In this document: positions 1-8,681 of the stretch, piece by piece
Numbering within the stretch: position 1 is the stretch's first letter
How the letters are laid out: every line of letters starts with the position of its first letter
Origin: CAYRES01 sp964423425
GTDB lineage: Bacteria > Actinomycetota > Thermoleophilia > RBG-16-64-13
Direction of reading: 5' to 3'
DNA: 64,000 nucleotides
Assembly (NCBI GenBank): GCA_964423425.1
Contig: CAYRES010000006.1
Span: forward strand, 1-64,000
The notes under the pieces: model-generated
Seen by the model: only the letters and a program-made list of their open reading frames with translations
The model's database searches: none
What the model was told of the DNA's origin: nothing
Translations under genes and position numbers: made by a program

Positions 1-66
1 CACCTCCCCCCCCCACCCCCCCCCCCGGGGGGGGGGGGGGGCGGCGGGGGGGCCCCCCCCCCCCCG
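1..66. other. G/C homopolymer scaffold end
   Basis: Almost pure runs of C and G with no coding signal, right at the edge of the window. The same texture surrounds the N gap near 4752. I read this as an assembly artefact at a contig end, not as a biological repeat. Confidence 0.8.
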
Positions 67-70
67 CCGC

Positions 71-883
71 CTACTTCTTCATCTCCGACACCAACCCGGG
101 CCTCACACCCAGGCCCAACGAGGCATCGATCACCGCCCCTCGGCACACGCGGGCAGCGGGTGTGCACAGGAAGAGTACGAGAGCGGCGATCTCCTCCGGC
201 TCGATGAGCCGGCCTCCCGGCAGCCTGGAAGTGAATGCTTCGCGCTCCTCGGGAGACAAGTGGTCCAGCGTCGATTCCTGGAACATCCTGGTGTTCACCG
301 CTCCCGGACAGACGGAAAATGCGTCGATGTGCCGGTAGGGGTGGTCAGCCACGATCTGTTTGGTCAAGAACCCCACGGCGCACTTGCTCATCTCATCAGA
401 GGCGGTGAAACCGGGGAAGACGGCGATGCCACCCCCCACGCTGGATATGTTCACGATCTTGCCGAAGTCCTGCTCCAGCATGAGCGGAAGCACGGCCTGG
501 GTGACCATGAGCGTTCCCATGGTGTTGATCTGGAACATGGCCTCATCCTGGGCCCCTGAATCCGCGTAGTGTGCCACCGAGGCGGAGCCGACCGCGGCGT
601 TGTTCACGAGGATGTCCAGGCGGCCGAATTCGGCCAGTGTGCGGGACATGAGTTCATCGATGGAGGCCTTGCTCTGCATGTCGAGAGGCAGGGCGAGCGC
701 CCGGGAACCGGCGGCCTCTATCTGCTCCACCACCCGAAGAGCGGAAGCCTCCGAGCGATTGTAGGTGAGCACTACCGAAGCCCCGGCTTCGCCCAATGCC
801 TGGGCGATCGCCGCCCCTATCCCCTGGGATCCTCCCGTCACCACGGCCACCCGGCCGCTCAGGTTCATATCGATGGCCGCCAT
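71..883 (-). CDS. Short-chain dehydrogenase/reductase-family protein lacking the catalytic tyrosine
   Basis: A 270-residue Rossmann protein of classical SDR size. The nucleotide-binding TGxxxGxG motif (TGGSQGIG) is at about residues 16-23, an NNAA motif at 94-97 and the strand ending in ISS at 146-148. The YxxxK active site is altered: Lys167 is present but the Tyr position is Asp163. It may therefore be a weak or non-catalytic SDR, or use another acid/base. I place the start at 883 because an AAGGAG site lies 8 nt upstream; an open frame to 925 has no such support. Stop at 71-73, next to the scaffold-end homopolymer. Two aminotransferase genes follow upstream on the same strand, so a role in 2-oxoacid or hydroxyacid chemistry is possible. 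The substrate is unknown. Confidence 0.8.
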   Translation of the reverse strand: MAAIDMNLSGRVAVVTGGSQGIGAAIAQALGEAGASVVLTYNRSEASALRVVEQIEAAGSRALALPLDMQSKASIDELMSRTLAEFGRLDILVNNAAVGSASVAHYADSGAQDEAMFQINTMGTLMVTQAVLPLMLEQDFGKIVNISSVGGGIAVFPGFTASDEMSKCAVGFLTKQIVADHPYRHIDAFSVCPGAVNTRMFQESTLDHLSPEEREAFTSRLPGGRLIEPEEIAALVLFLCTPAARVCRGAVIDASLGLGVRPGLVSEMKK

Positions 884-1006
884 TTCCTGCACTCCTTTCC
901 GGAACACGCCGGCCTGAGCATACACCGCACGCTGCAGCGGCGATCTTCCCCCAGTCTCGACCGGGCCTGCAGTCTCTCCACCTCTCCTGCGGCTTCCCCG
1001 CTTCCC

Positions 1007-2194
1007 CTAGAGTTTCGCGACCGCCGCCTCGATCCGCTCCAACCCTGACGTCAGCTCGCTCATGTCCTTCGTGTAGGAGAACCTGAGGTACTTCTCCCCG
1101 TCGCCCGCGTTCGTGAATGCGGTGCCCGGGTAGGAGATGACCCTCGCCTCTTGCGCCAGGTGCTTGGCCAACTCGGAACTCGTAAGCCCCAGGCCGGTGA
1201 TGTTGGAGTAGATGTAGAAGGAGCCCAGCGGGGGCTTGCACACGAATCCGAGGCGATTCAGGCCTTCCACGAAGACATTCCGTCGGGCCTCGTACTCGAC
1301 ACGCATCTCTTCGATGCAGTCCTGCGGACCCGTGAGCGCGGCCACCGCGGCACGCTGAGCGATGGAGTTGGTGCACAACACCAACTGCCCGTGGACCTCG
1401 AGCATGGTGCGGACCAACTCGGGCGGAGCGGCCAGGAAGCCGATCCTCCAGCCGGTCATGGCATAGGCCTTGGAGAAGCCGAACATCGAAATGGTGATGT
1501 CGCGGGCTTCGGGCAGGGAGGCAATGCTCACGTGCTCGGTGCCGTCGTAGACCAGTTTCTCGTAGATCTCGTCGGTGATGAGGAATATCTGCTTCTCCGC
1601 CGCCAGCCGGGCCAGCGCTTCGAGATCTTCCCGCGGGAACACCGAGCCGGTGGGGCAGTTGGGAGAGATGTAGATGATGGCCTTGGTCCGTGGAGTGATC
1701 TTGCTCGCCACATCGGCGATGTCGAGGCGAAAGTCGTTCTCCTCGGTGAGATACGTGTACACGGGTGTGCCGCCGGCCAGAATTGTGCCCAGAGGGTCGA
1801 CGTAGTAGTACGGGTCGGGCATGATCACTTCGTCGCCTGGATTCACCACGCTCAGAAGGGCCACATTGATGGCCTCCTGCACCCCCGCAGTCACGAGGAC
1901 CTCCGTGGCGGGATCGGCCGTGATGTTGTTCTCCCGCGCCAGCTTCTCGGCGATGGCTTCCCGCAAGGGTGTCAAGCCCTCCACCGGCAGCACGTAATGC
2001 GTATGGCCGTCGTCCAGAGCCTTCTTGGCGGCCTCCCGTATGTGCTCGGGCGTATCGAAGTTGGGCTCGCCGTAGCCCAGATCGACCACACCTTCCACCC
2101 CCTGCAGAAGCCCCCTCACTTCGGCTATGACCCCGAACTTGGGGGAGCGCAGGCCTATCGCTCTTTCGGAAATCGCGGCACTGGTCCAGTCCAT
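1007..2194 (-). CDS. PLP-dependent aminotransferase class I/II (first copy)
   Basis: A 395-residue fold-type I aminotransferase. SPNCPTG is the conserved substrate/PLP-binding loop, and the PLP lysine lies in SKAYAMTGWR (K followed by the phosphate-binding Arg). The family moves amino groups between amino acids and 2-oxoacids in the cytosol. ATG start with GGAG immediately upstream. A second, different aminotransferase lies 78 bp upstream on the same strand, and both are divergent from an IclR regulator, which suggests a small regulated amino-acid catabolic unit. Specificity (aspartate, alanine, aromatic) cannot be read from the sequence. Confidence 0.88.
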   Translation of the reverse strand: MDWTSAAISERAIGLRSPKFGVIAEVRGLLQGVEGVVDLGYGEPNFDTPEHIREAAKKALDDGHTHYVLPVEGLTPLREAIAEKLARENNITADPATEVLVTAGVQEAINVALLSVVNPGDEVIMPDPYYYVDPLGTILAGGTPVYTYLTEENDFRLDIADVASKITPRTKAIIYISPNCPTGSVFPREDLEALARLAAEKQIFLITDEIYEKLVYDGTEHVSIASLPEARDITISMFGFSKAYAMTGWRIGFLAAPPELVRTMLEVHGQLVLCTNSIAQRAAVAALTGPQDCIEEMRVEYEARRNVFVEGLNRLGFVCKPPLGSFYIYSNITGLGLTSSELAKHLAQEARVISYPGTAFTNAGDGEKYLRFSYTKDMSELTSGLERIEAAVAKL

Positions 2195-2272
2195 TGCTCC
2201 AACCTCATCCTTTCGCGCCGTGCGCTTCGTCCTGCAAGAATCCGCCCCGTACGAATATGCGGCCGCTCGATG

Positions 2273-3400
2273 TCATGCCCCGGCCTTGAGGTCGGCCACG
2301 AACTGATCGATCCGTGACAACCCCTCCCGGATCTCCGCTTCATCGCCGCCACCGACGCCCAGTCGGATGTAGTGCTCCTCGTCGTAGGCGATACCGGGCT
2401 GGATAAGCGTGCGGTAGGGCGGAGCCAGCAGGCGCCTGCAGAAGTCCTCGGAGGTGATGTCGAGGTGATACTTGACGAAGCAGAGGTATCCGGCCTGGGG
2501 CTTGACCCACTCGAAATCCTCGCGAGCGTTCACCCACTCCTCGATGAGTGGCCAGCAGCGCCGGCCGTCCTCCAAGGCCTCGTTCAGGAGTTGCTCGTAC
2601 TTACCCGGCTTGAAGGCGGCCAAGGCGACGTACTCACCGAGCACGTTCATCACTTCACTCGCGTCCTCCCGAAGCACCAGTGACTTGAAGAGGATGTCCT
2701 TGTCGTGTGACGCCATCCAGCCCGTGCGTATGCCCTGCATACCCAGGCACTTGGAGACACTGGCGGCGCTGATGGCTTTCTCGTAGTAGTTGACCGCCGC
2801 CGGGCAGCGGGGACCTTCCCACTCCAGCCCCCGGTACACCTCGTCAAACAGGAGATAGGCGTCGTTCTTCGCGGCGATCTCACAGATGCGCTTCATCTCG
2901 TCTTCGGTGAAGACGGCTCCGGTGGGATTGTTGGGCTGGTTGAGAAAGATCAGCTTGGTCTTAGGAGTCACCAACCGGTCGAGCTCGTCCACGTCGATGT
3001 TCCACCCGAGCTCTTCCCGCCGTCTGATGATCTTGACGTCGGCTCCGTAGCCCTCGCAGAGCGACCAGGCCTGCGGCCAGCCGGGCTTGTCTATCACCAC
3101 CTCGTCCCCGGGGCCCACGGTCTGCGTGATCACTAGGAAGTTGGCCTCGTTGGTGCCGGCGGTGATAAGCACGTTGTCCACATCCACGTCGTAGCCCTGG
3201 GTCTCGATGACCCGCTGCCGCAGCTCCGGCATCCCGTAGAAGGACTTGGCCGACCAGTCGAGGGGCAGTTCCGGATCGAGGTCGGCGAGAAACTCGCCCA
3301 GCTTCGGGGAGCGGCGCAGCGACCAGGTCACCCCGCAGTCGAAGCCCACCTCTTGGGCATGCAGAAAGATCTCATACAGTTTGTTGAGCTTGACATCCAC
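2273..3400 (-). CDS. PLP-dependent aminotransferase class I/II (second copy)
   Basis: A 375-residue fold-type I aminotransferase only distantly similar to its neighbour. It has NQPNNPTG and the PLP-lysine region SVSKCLGMQGIRTGW. The start is a GTG at 3400-3398 with a perfect AGGAGG 6-7 nt upstream. It is the promoter-proximal gene of the pair, facing away from the IclR-type gene at 3742. The odd lysine environment (SKCLGMQG) resembles subgroups acting on non-standard amino acids, but I cannot name a substrate. Confidence 0.85.
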   Translation of the reverse strand: MDVKLNKLYEIFLHAQEVGFDCGVTWSLRRSPKLGEFLADLDPELPLDWSAKSFYGMPELRQRVIETQGYDVDVDNVLITAGTNEANFLVITQTVGPGDEVVIDKPGWPQAWSLCEGYGADVKIIRRREELGWNIDVDELDRLVTPKTKLIFLNQPNNPTGAVFTEDEMKRICEIAAKNDAYLLFDEVYRGLEWEGPRCPAAVNYYEKAISAASVSKCLGMQGIRTGWMASHDKDILFKSLVLREDASEVMNVLGEYVALAAFKPGKYEQLLNEALEDGRRCWPLIEEWVNAREDFEWVKPQAGYLCFVKYHLDITSEDFCRRLLAPPYRTLIQPGIAYDEEHYIRLGVGGGDEAEIREGLSRIDQFVADLKAGA

Positions 3401-3590
3401 GATATTCCTCCTGGGTCACTGGGAGCCTCGTGCGGTTGGTCGGTGTACACATCACGAGAAGAGCAACAGGCTGTACGCGCGGCGCTCGGCCACAACATCC
3501 ACCCGGTTCACGACACGCTGGAGGTCGGGGTAGGGACCCCCACGCGACCCCACCCCCCCATAAGACACCGAATATTCCCGGGCCACCACA

Positions 3591-3634
3591 AGCTTAGTGG
3601 AGAGGCGGCCCCTTGTCAACCAGATGTAATCTGT
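3591..3634. promoter_or_regulatory. Divergent promoter region with inverted-repeat operator candidate
   Basis: Lies in the 341-bp space between the aminotransferase gene (minus) and the IclR gene (plus). On the minus strand TTGACA (3620-3615) is followed after 18 bp by TAAGCT (3596-3591). On the plus strand TTGTCA starts at 3614 and CAATAT follows 18 bp later. A 13-bp perfect inverted repeat, CAGAT-GTA-ATCTG (3622-3634), sits in the plus spacer, where an IclR dimer could bind. The rest of 3401-3741 shows nothing else I can support. Confidence 0.4.
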
Positions 3635-3741
3635 GCCAATATATGGGAAAGAGCAGGGCGATGGATTGGCAGCCACCGTAGGCAGGGAGTCCCGAGGAGC
3701 CCGGAGCAGGCGGGTGGCACCATGTCACAGGAGGTGGCATC

Positions 3742-4518
3742 TTGCCGTATCTGGTTCCCGCAATCGCAAATACCATGCGCATACTCGACTATCTGAAAGA
3801 CGAGGGCCACACGAGAGCTTCTCTCTCCGAGATTGCCCGGGCCACAGACATCCCCACCAGTACGTGCCAGAACACGCTTCGTACCTTGGTCCATTTCGGC
3901 CTCCTCTCCTTCGATAACCTCACCAAGCGCTACAGCCTGGGCCTGACCCTGCTCGAACTGGGGACCAGAGCCGCCGATATCACCAGCCACAGCGAGATAC
4001 TCCGGCCCTACCTCCTAGCACTCGCCAAGCGCACGGGCATCACCTGCGTGCTGTGGCGCCTGGTGGGAGATCAACTGATGTCGATAGAGAAGGTGGAAGG
4101 TTCCGAGAACGTGCGCGCCACCACCACCGTGGGGCAGTCCCACCCGCTCTGGTCTGGTGCACCCGGCAAAGCGATCCTGGCCTATTGGCCGGAGGAAGAG
4201 GTTCGCGCCTACGCCCGCACGCACAGACTGCCCCAGTTCACCGAGTACTCCATCACGGAGATCGACGAGCTGGTCGGCGTGCTCCGCGAAGTACGCCGTT
4301 CCGGCTTTGCCACGAGCGCCGAGGAGTACTATCGGGGAATCAGCGCGGTGGCCTCTCCCATCTTCGAGGCGGGCGACCGGCCCACCCTGGTGGTGGGGTC
4401 GATAGGGCTCGCCACTGCCCTCGTGCCGGCGCGCATGAATGAGCTCGGTGGGCTGGTGAGTGACGAGGCGAAGCAGATGACCGCCGCACTCGGAGGCCGG
4501 TGGGCCGACGTGGGCTGA
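3742..4518 (+). CDS. IclR-family transcriptional regulator
   Basis: A 258-residue protein with the two IclR domains. An N-terminal winged helix-turn-helix spans about residues 5-70 (SLSEIARATDIPTSTCQNTLRTL), and a C-terminal GAF-like effector domain follows (GAPGKAILAYWPEEE, then SAEEYYRGISAVASPIF near residue 195). The start is TTG at 3742, chosen because AGGAGGTGG lies 4-5 nt upstream. IclR proteins commonly control divergent catabolic genes, so the aminotransferase pair is the likely target. The effector is unknown. Confidence 0.9.
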   Translation: MPYLVPAIANTMRILDYLKDEGHTRASLSEIARATDIPTSTCQNTLRTLVHFGLLSFDNLTKRYSLGLTLLELGTRAADITSHSEILRPYLLALAKRTGITCVLWRLVGDQLMSIEKVEGSENVRATTTVGQSHPLWSGAPGKAILAYWPEEEVRAYARTHRLPQFTEYSITEIDELVGVLREVRRSGFATSAEEYYRGISAVASPIFEAGDRPTLVVGSIGLATALVPARMNELGGLVSDEAKQMTAALGGRWADVG

Positions 4519-4904
4519 GCCGGCGCCGCACTCACTCTCATGTTTCCAGGGTCACTGCATCTCGCACTTGAGCGACGGCCCTATCTGTATTACAGTGCGA
4601 AAGTAAGAGCGCTTGAGTGTTCGCCCGGGAGCGGGGTCCGGGGCGAGCACTCGCGTGAGGGGGGCCTTGTAGAGGGGGTGGGGCGGGCCCCCCCGGCGGG
4701 GGGGGGGCCCCCCCCCCCCCAGGACGGGGGGGGCCGCGGGGTGGCGGGGTGNNNNNNNNNNCCCGGGTTGGGTGGCCCCGGGGGGGGGGGGCGGGGGGCC
4801 CCCCCGGGGGGGGGGGGGGGGGGCCGGGGGGGGGGGGCCCCCCCCCGGGGGGGGGGGCCCCCCCCCACCCCAGCAAGGAAGGGGAGGCCTACGTGATGCG
4901 GGGA
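4519..4904. other. Non-coding interval with low-complexity G/C runs and a 10-N scaffold gap
   Basis: N bases occupy 4752-4761, flanked from about 4671 to 4873 by long G and C homopolymers like those at the window start. No gene is supportable here; translations give only glycine/proline runs. Unknown sequence may be missing, so adjacency of the IclR gene and the oxidoreductase operon is not proven. Confidence 0.85.
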
Positions 4905-5843
4905 TCAGCCGGACTGGGCCGGACCGGCTGCGAGGCCTCTTTCTGGAATGCACTCCGAACGGGCTTTGAGGAGCTGCCAGCTGTACTCCATCTCCGCCTG
5001 GAGCTCTTCTACCTGCTCCTCCGTGAGGTGGCTGTACCGCTTCTGCAGCTTGTAGTATTCCCGCACCGGAATGCCTTGGGGGCCACGGTTGATCGTGTAC
5101 TTCGTACCGTATTCCACTTCGTAGAGCGGCCACAGCCCGGTGTCCGTCGCCAGCCGCGCTATCGCGATGCCCTGGTCTTCCTTTACGCCCCAACCGGGAA
5201 GACAGGGGGTGAGGGCCACGATGAAGCGCATGCCGGTGCCGCGCATGTCACGCGCCTTGGCCACCTTGCGGGCCAGATCGTCGGGGAATCCGGTGCTGGC
5301 CGTGGCCACGTAGGGAATACCGTGGGCGGCCATGATTTCGGCGATGTTCTTCTTCTGGGTCGGTTTCCCGCCCGGCGTGGTGGCCGTTTGCACCAGGTGG
5401 GGTGACGCCCCGCTCTTCTGCGCGCCGGTGTTCATGTAGCCCTCGTTGTCGAGACACACGTACACCAGGTCTTCGTTGCGCTCCGCAGCTCCCGACAGCG
5501 CTTGGAAGCCGATGTCGTAGGTGCCGCCGTCACCGGCGATGGACAGGACGTTCACATCGGTCTTGCCCATGCGGTTCAACGCCCGGCGGATACCGGCCGC
5601 CGAGGCGGCGCTGGACTCAAGCGTGGTCTGGTAGACGGGCAGCATCATCGACGAGAGGGGTTGGGGACCGGAGATGATGGCTGCGCAGGAGGGGGGCACC
5701 GTGGAGATGGTGTTCGGGCCCATGGTGTTCAAGACGTAGCGTATGGCGAGCGCCTGCCCACAGCCCGGGCAGGCGTTGTGCCCGGAGAGGAAGACATGCT
5801 CCTCCGGTATCTCGTAGTTCTTCTTTCTGCTTGAGACCGTCAT
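4905..5843 (-). CDS. porB: 2-oxoacid:ferredoxin oxidoreductase, beta (TPP-binding) subunit
   Basis: A 312-residue thiamine-diphosphate subunit of the pyruvate/2-oxoacid:ferredoxin oxidoreductase family, which decarboxylates a 2-oxoacid, forms acyl-CoA and passes electrons to ferredoxin. CPGCG lies near the N terminus. The TPP/Mg motif begins GDGGTYDIGFQAL and ends at the Asn-containing DNEGYMNTG. I prefer the ATG at 5843 (MTVSS), preceded by GAGGTGA that overlaps the stop of the alpha-subunit gene; an in-frame GTG at 5852 is the alternative. Last gene of a gamma - flavoprotein/ferredoxin - alpha - beta operon. Pyruvate versus branched or aromatic 2-oxoacid cannot be decided. Confidence 0.88.
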   Translation of the reverse strand: MTVSSRKKNYEIPEEHVFLSGHNACPGCGQALAIRYVLNTMGPNTISTVPPSCAAIISGPQPLSSMMLPVYQTTLESSAASAAGIRRALNRMGKTDVNVLSIAGDGGTYDIGFQALSGAAERNEDLVYVCLDNEGYMNTGAQKSGASPHLVQTATTPGGKPTQKKNIAEIMAAHGIPYVATASTGFPDDLARKVAKARDMRGTGMRFIVALTPCLPGWGVKEDQGIAIARLATDTGLWPLYEVEYGTKYTINRGPQGIPVREYYKLQKRYSHLTEEQVEELQAEMEYSWQLLKARSECIPERGLAAGPAQSG

Positions 5844-5853
5844 ATGGCTCACC

Positions 5854-7017
5854 TCATACCCAGACCGACTCGGGAACCGGGTCCTCAGCCAGGGCCTTGC
5901 GGGTCAGTTCCTCGATTCTCTCAACCGACACGTTCATGCCGCCCACCCCAGAGAGGTATCCGTGCATGAGCGGTTGATCCTTCATGCCGTACAGGGCCGC
6001 CTTGAGTTCTTGGTGCAGCACTCCACCGAGGCCCGGGGAGTAGTTGCGTTCCATGACGGCGAGCTTCGGCACTCCCGCGACCGCCTCTCTCAGTTCGGCG
6101 ATGGGGAAGGGACGAAAGAGCCTCACCTTGAGGAGACCCACCTTCAAGCCCTCGGCGAGCATCACGTCGACCGCCTCACGCATGGTGCCCACCATCGAAC
6201 CAAAACCGACGAGGAGGATCTCCGGATCATCGGCACCATACCGCTCCAAGATGCCGTAACCGCGGCCGAACTTCTCTTTGTACTCGGCGTCGACGGCAGT
6301 GAAGAGATCCGGCACGCGGTCCATGTCCGCCGACATGTCCTTGCGGTGCCTGTAGAACATCTCCTGGTTGATGACGTTGCCCCACGACTCCTTGCGTACC
6401 GGATCGAGACGATGCGAGGGATCGAACGGCGGCAGGAACTCGTCCACCGCCGCCTGCGAGGGCACGATGACCGGTTCCAACGCGTGAGACACGTAGAAGG
6501 CCTCATGGCAGACGAAAGCAGGCAGGCTGACCTGCTCCGCCACCTTGTACGCCTGAATCACCGTGTCGAGCGACTCCTGGCCACTCTCGGTGTAGATGTG
6601 CATCCAGCCGGTATCGCGCTGGGCCAAGCTATCGGTCTGGTCGGGCCAGAACCCCCAGGGAGAGCCGAGCGTGCGATTCACGATGGCCATCACGATGGGT
6701 ACCCGCGCACCCGACGCGTAGTGGAACATCTCGTGCATGAGAAAGACGCCCTGCGACGCGCTGGCTGTGAACACCCTCACTCCGGTGAGTGAGGCGGTGA
6801 TGGCCGCGGACATCGCCGAGTGTTCGGATTCCGCCGTCATGATGTCGGTGTCGAAGGAACCGTCCAGCACCAGGTCGGTGATCTTCTCGACGATGGGCGT
6901 CTGGGGAGTGATGGGGTAGATGGGAATCACTTGGGGGCGTGCCCGCATGACGCCGTAGGAGACGGCGTGATTCCCTTTGAGAAGAATCCTCTGTTCGTCC
7001 GTCGTGGTGGGCATCAT
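5854..7017 (-). CDS. porA: 2-oxoacid:ferredoxin oxidoreductase, alpha subunit
   Basis: A 387-residue alpha subunit. The N-terminal pyrimidine-binding domain has IPIYPITPQTP, typical of POR/VOR enzymes, then EHSAMSAAITASLTGVRVFTASASQG. The C-terminal transketolase-C-like domain contains the GFGSMVGTMREAVD segment. The start ATG overlaps the stop of the flavoprotein gene upstream (ATGA), so the two are translationally coupled. It pairs with the beta subunit 10 bp downstream. Assignment to the family is firm; the symbol is used in the general sense. Confidence 0.9.
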   Translation of the reverse strand: MMPTTTDEQRILLKGNHAVSYGVMRARPQVIPIYPITPQTPIVEKITDLVLDGSFDTDIMTAESEHSAMSAAITASLTGVRVFTASASQGVFLMHEMFHYASGARVPIVMAIVNRTLGSPWGFWPDQTDSLAQRDTGWMHIYTESGQESLDTVIQAYKVAEQVSLPAFVCHEAFYVSHALEPVIVPSQAAVDEFLPPFDPSHRLDPVRKESWGNVINQEMFYRHRKDMSADMDRVPDLFTAVDAEYKEKFGRGYGILERYGADDPEILLVGFGSMVGTMREAVDVMLAEGLKVGLLKVRLFRPFPIAELREAVAGVPKLAVMERNYSPGLGGVLHQELKAALYGMKDQPLMHGYLSGVGGMNVSVERIEELTRKALAEDPVPESVWV

Positions 7018-8681
7018 TCAGTCTCCTGTATCATGATTATGCAGCCCCGGGGACACTCGACCGCGCAGAGACCACACCCCTTGCAGTACTGCTTGAGCAC
7101 CGAGTAGTGCAGTTCGGAGTCCGGCTCTTTGGCCACCGCCATGTCCGAGCAGAACACAAAGCAGTTGTCGCACTCGATGCATGTGCCGCAGCTCATGCAG
7201 CGCGCCGCTTCCTGAGCCGCTTGGGAGAAGGCGAGGCCCAGGCGGCTCTCCCGGAAGTCGGAGAGACGCTCTTCCACCGGTGACTTATCTCGTTCCGTGG
7301 GCTCCACTTCAGGGAAGTAGTAGGTGTTCACTTCTTCCGGCGTGACCGCTTCGGCCAACGTGTACTCCTTGGGCGCTTCGTCATCGCCGACACCGAGTGC
7401 GGCGGCGATGGACAGTGCCGCCTTCTTCCCGTCGCCTATCGCAACCGAGACGTAACGGTCCATCGTGGCCACATCACCGCCGGCATAGATGTCGGGTCCG
7501 GCGGCCAAGCCGCCATCCACTTTCACCAGCCCGCCGGCCGTCTCCACCTGATCGCCCAACACCGAGAAGTCGGGATCCTGGCCTATGGCGACGACCAGGG
7601 AGTCGGCCTCGAGCGTGAAATCGCCTCCCTGCTGCCTAATGGGGCAAAACTCGCCGGGAGGCGCATCCGGATCGAGCTTCACGCGCACACAGCGAAGCAC
7701 GAGGTGCCCATCCGCTGCCTTCTCCACCGTGTCGATCATGGCACCATTGAACAAGGCGGCGCCCTCTTCGATCGCGTCAGCCACTTCTTCCTCTTGGGCC
7801 AGCATGGCGTCGCGCTCTTCGAGTACCACGAGCGACACCGTACGCCCCAGACGGCGCGAGGAGCGCGCCACATCCATAGCCGCGCTGCCACCGCCGACCA
7901 CGACGACCCGCTGTCCCAGATCGGGAGCCGTCTCGCACACCGCCAGCGTCCGTAGGAAATCGTGACCGGAGAGTGCGCCCGCCTCCTCGAGGTGTCCGAG
8001 CATCTTGGCGCGTCCCGCTCCTATGGCTACAAAAACCGCCTCGTACTCGTCGCGCAGTGCCGCCAAAGCGGCTGAGTCGGCCACCGGAGAGAAGGTCTTC
8101 ACGCTCACACCGAGGGCAAGGATGCGCTGTATCTCCTTGTTCAACACCGCCTTCGGCAGCCGGTACTCGGGGATACCGTAGCGCAGCACGCCGCCCAGCT
8201 CGGGCTGGGCCTCATAGATGGTCACCTCGAGACCACGGCGGCGCAGCTGGTAGGCAGCGGAGAGACCGGCCGGCCCGCCGCCCACGATGGCAACACGCTT
8301 GCCGCTGCCCTCTGGAGCCGCCGGGAACGACCAACCCTCCTCGAGAGCCATGTCGCCCAGGTACTGTTCGAGGCTGTTGATGCCCACGGCCCCTTCGAGC
8401 ACCTTGCGGTTGCAGTCGGTCTGGCAGGGATGGTGGCACACGCGACCGATGACCGCAGGCAGAGGATTGTTGTCCACCAGCGCCAACCACGCCTCATGGA
8501 ACGCCTCATCGGCCGCCAGCCCGATCCACATCGGGATGTCGTTGCCGAGCGGGCAGTTCACGAAGCAGGGTGCCGGACGCCACGTGTGTACGGGCAGAGT
8601 GCTCCGCCACGTCCCGGTATCCAGCACAGTGGTCCATCCGGTAGTCCAGTGAGTGGGCACCAATTCCTTGTTGCCGTTCAT
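7014..8681 (-). CDS. GltD-like FAD/NAD(P) oxidoreductase fused to a 2x[4Fe-4S] ferredoxin (POR delta)
   Basis: A 555-residue fusion. The N-terminal Cys-rich alpha-helical part (CFVNCPLGNDIP, then CHHPCQTDCNR) is the Fe-S domain of glutamate-synthase small-subunit-like proteins. It is followed by an FAD motif (GGGPAGLSAAYQLRRRG), an NAD(P) motif (VVVGGGSAAMDVARSSRR) and a second FAD contact (GGDVATMDRYVSVAIGDG). The last 60 residues carry CMSCGTCIECDNC and CKGCGLCAVECP, the two-cluster ferredoxin of POR delta subunits. I start at 8681 because that ATG overlaps the previous stop (ATGA) and has GGGAG 8 nt upstream. It probably links the ferredoxin pool of the complex to NAD(P)H. Confidence 0.85.
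   Translation of the reverse strand: MNGNKELVPTHWTTGWTTVLDTGTWRSTLPVHTWRPAPCFVNCPLGNDIPMWIGLAADEAFHEAWLALVDNNPLPAVIGRVCHHPCQTDCNRKVLEGAVGINSLEQYLGDMALEEGWSFPAAPEGSGKRVAIVGGGPAGLSAAYQLRRRGLEVTIYEAQPELGGVLRYGIPEYRLPKAVLNKEIQRILALGVSVKTFSPVADSAALAALRDEYEAVFVAIGAGRAKMLGHLEEAGALSGHDFLRTLAVCETAPDLGQRVVVVGGGSAAMDVARSSRRLGRTVSLVVLEERDAMLAQEEEVADAIEEGAALFNGAMIDTVEKAADGHLVLRCVRVKLDPDAPPGEFCPIRQQGGDFTLEADSLVVAIGQDPDFSVLGDQVETAGGLVKVDGGLAAGPDIYAGGDVATMDRYVSVAIGDGKKAALSIAAALGVGDDEAPKEYTLAEAVTPEEVNTYYFPEVEPTERDKSPVEERLSDFRESRLGLAFSQAAQEAARCMSCGTCIECDNCFVFCSDMAVAKEPDSELHYSVLKQYCKGCGLCAVECPRGCIIMIQETE

Noticed and set aside
71..883. Mycofactocin-coupled SDR
   Set aside because: The gene is 27 kb from the mycofactocin locus, lacks the catalytic Tyr and shows no insertion I could assign to that family.
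4671..4873. Proline- or glycine-rich open frames and G/C repeats around the N gap
   Set aside because: They consist only of homopolymers at an assembly join, with no ribosome site and no family pattern.
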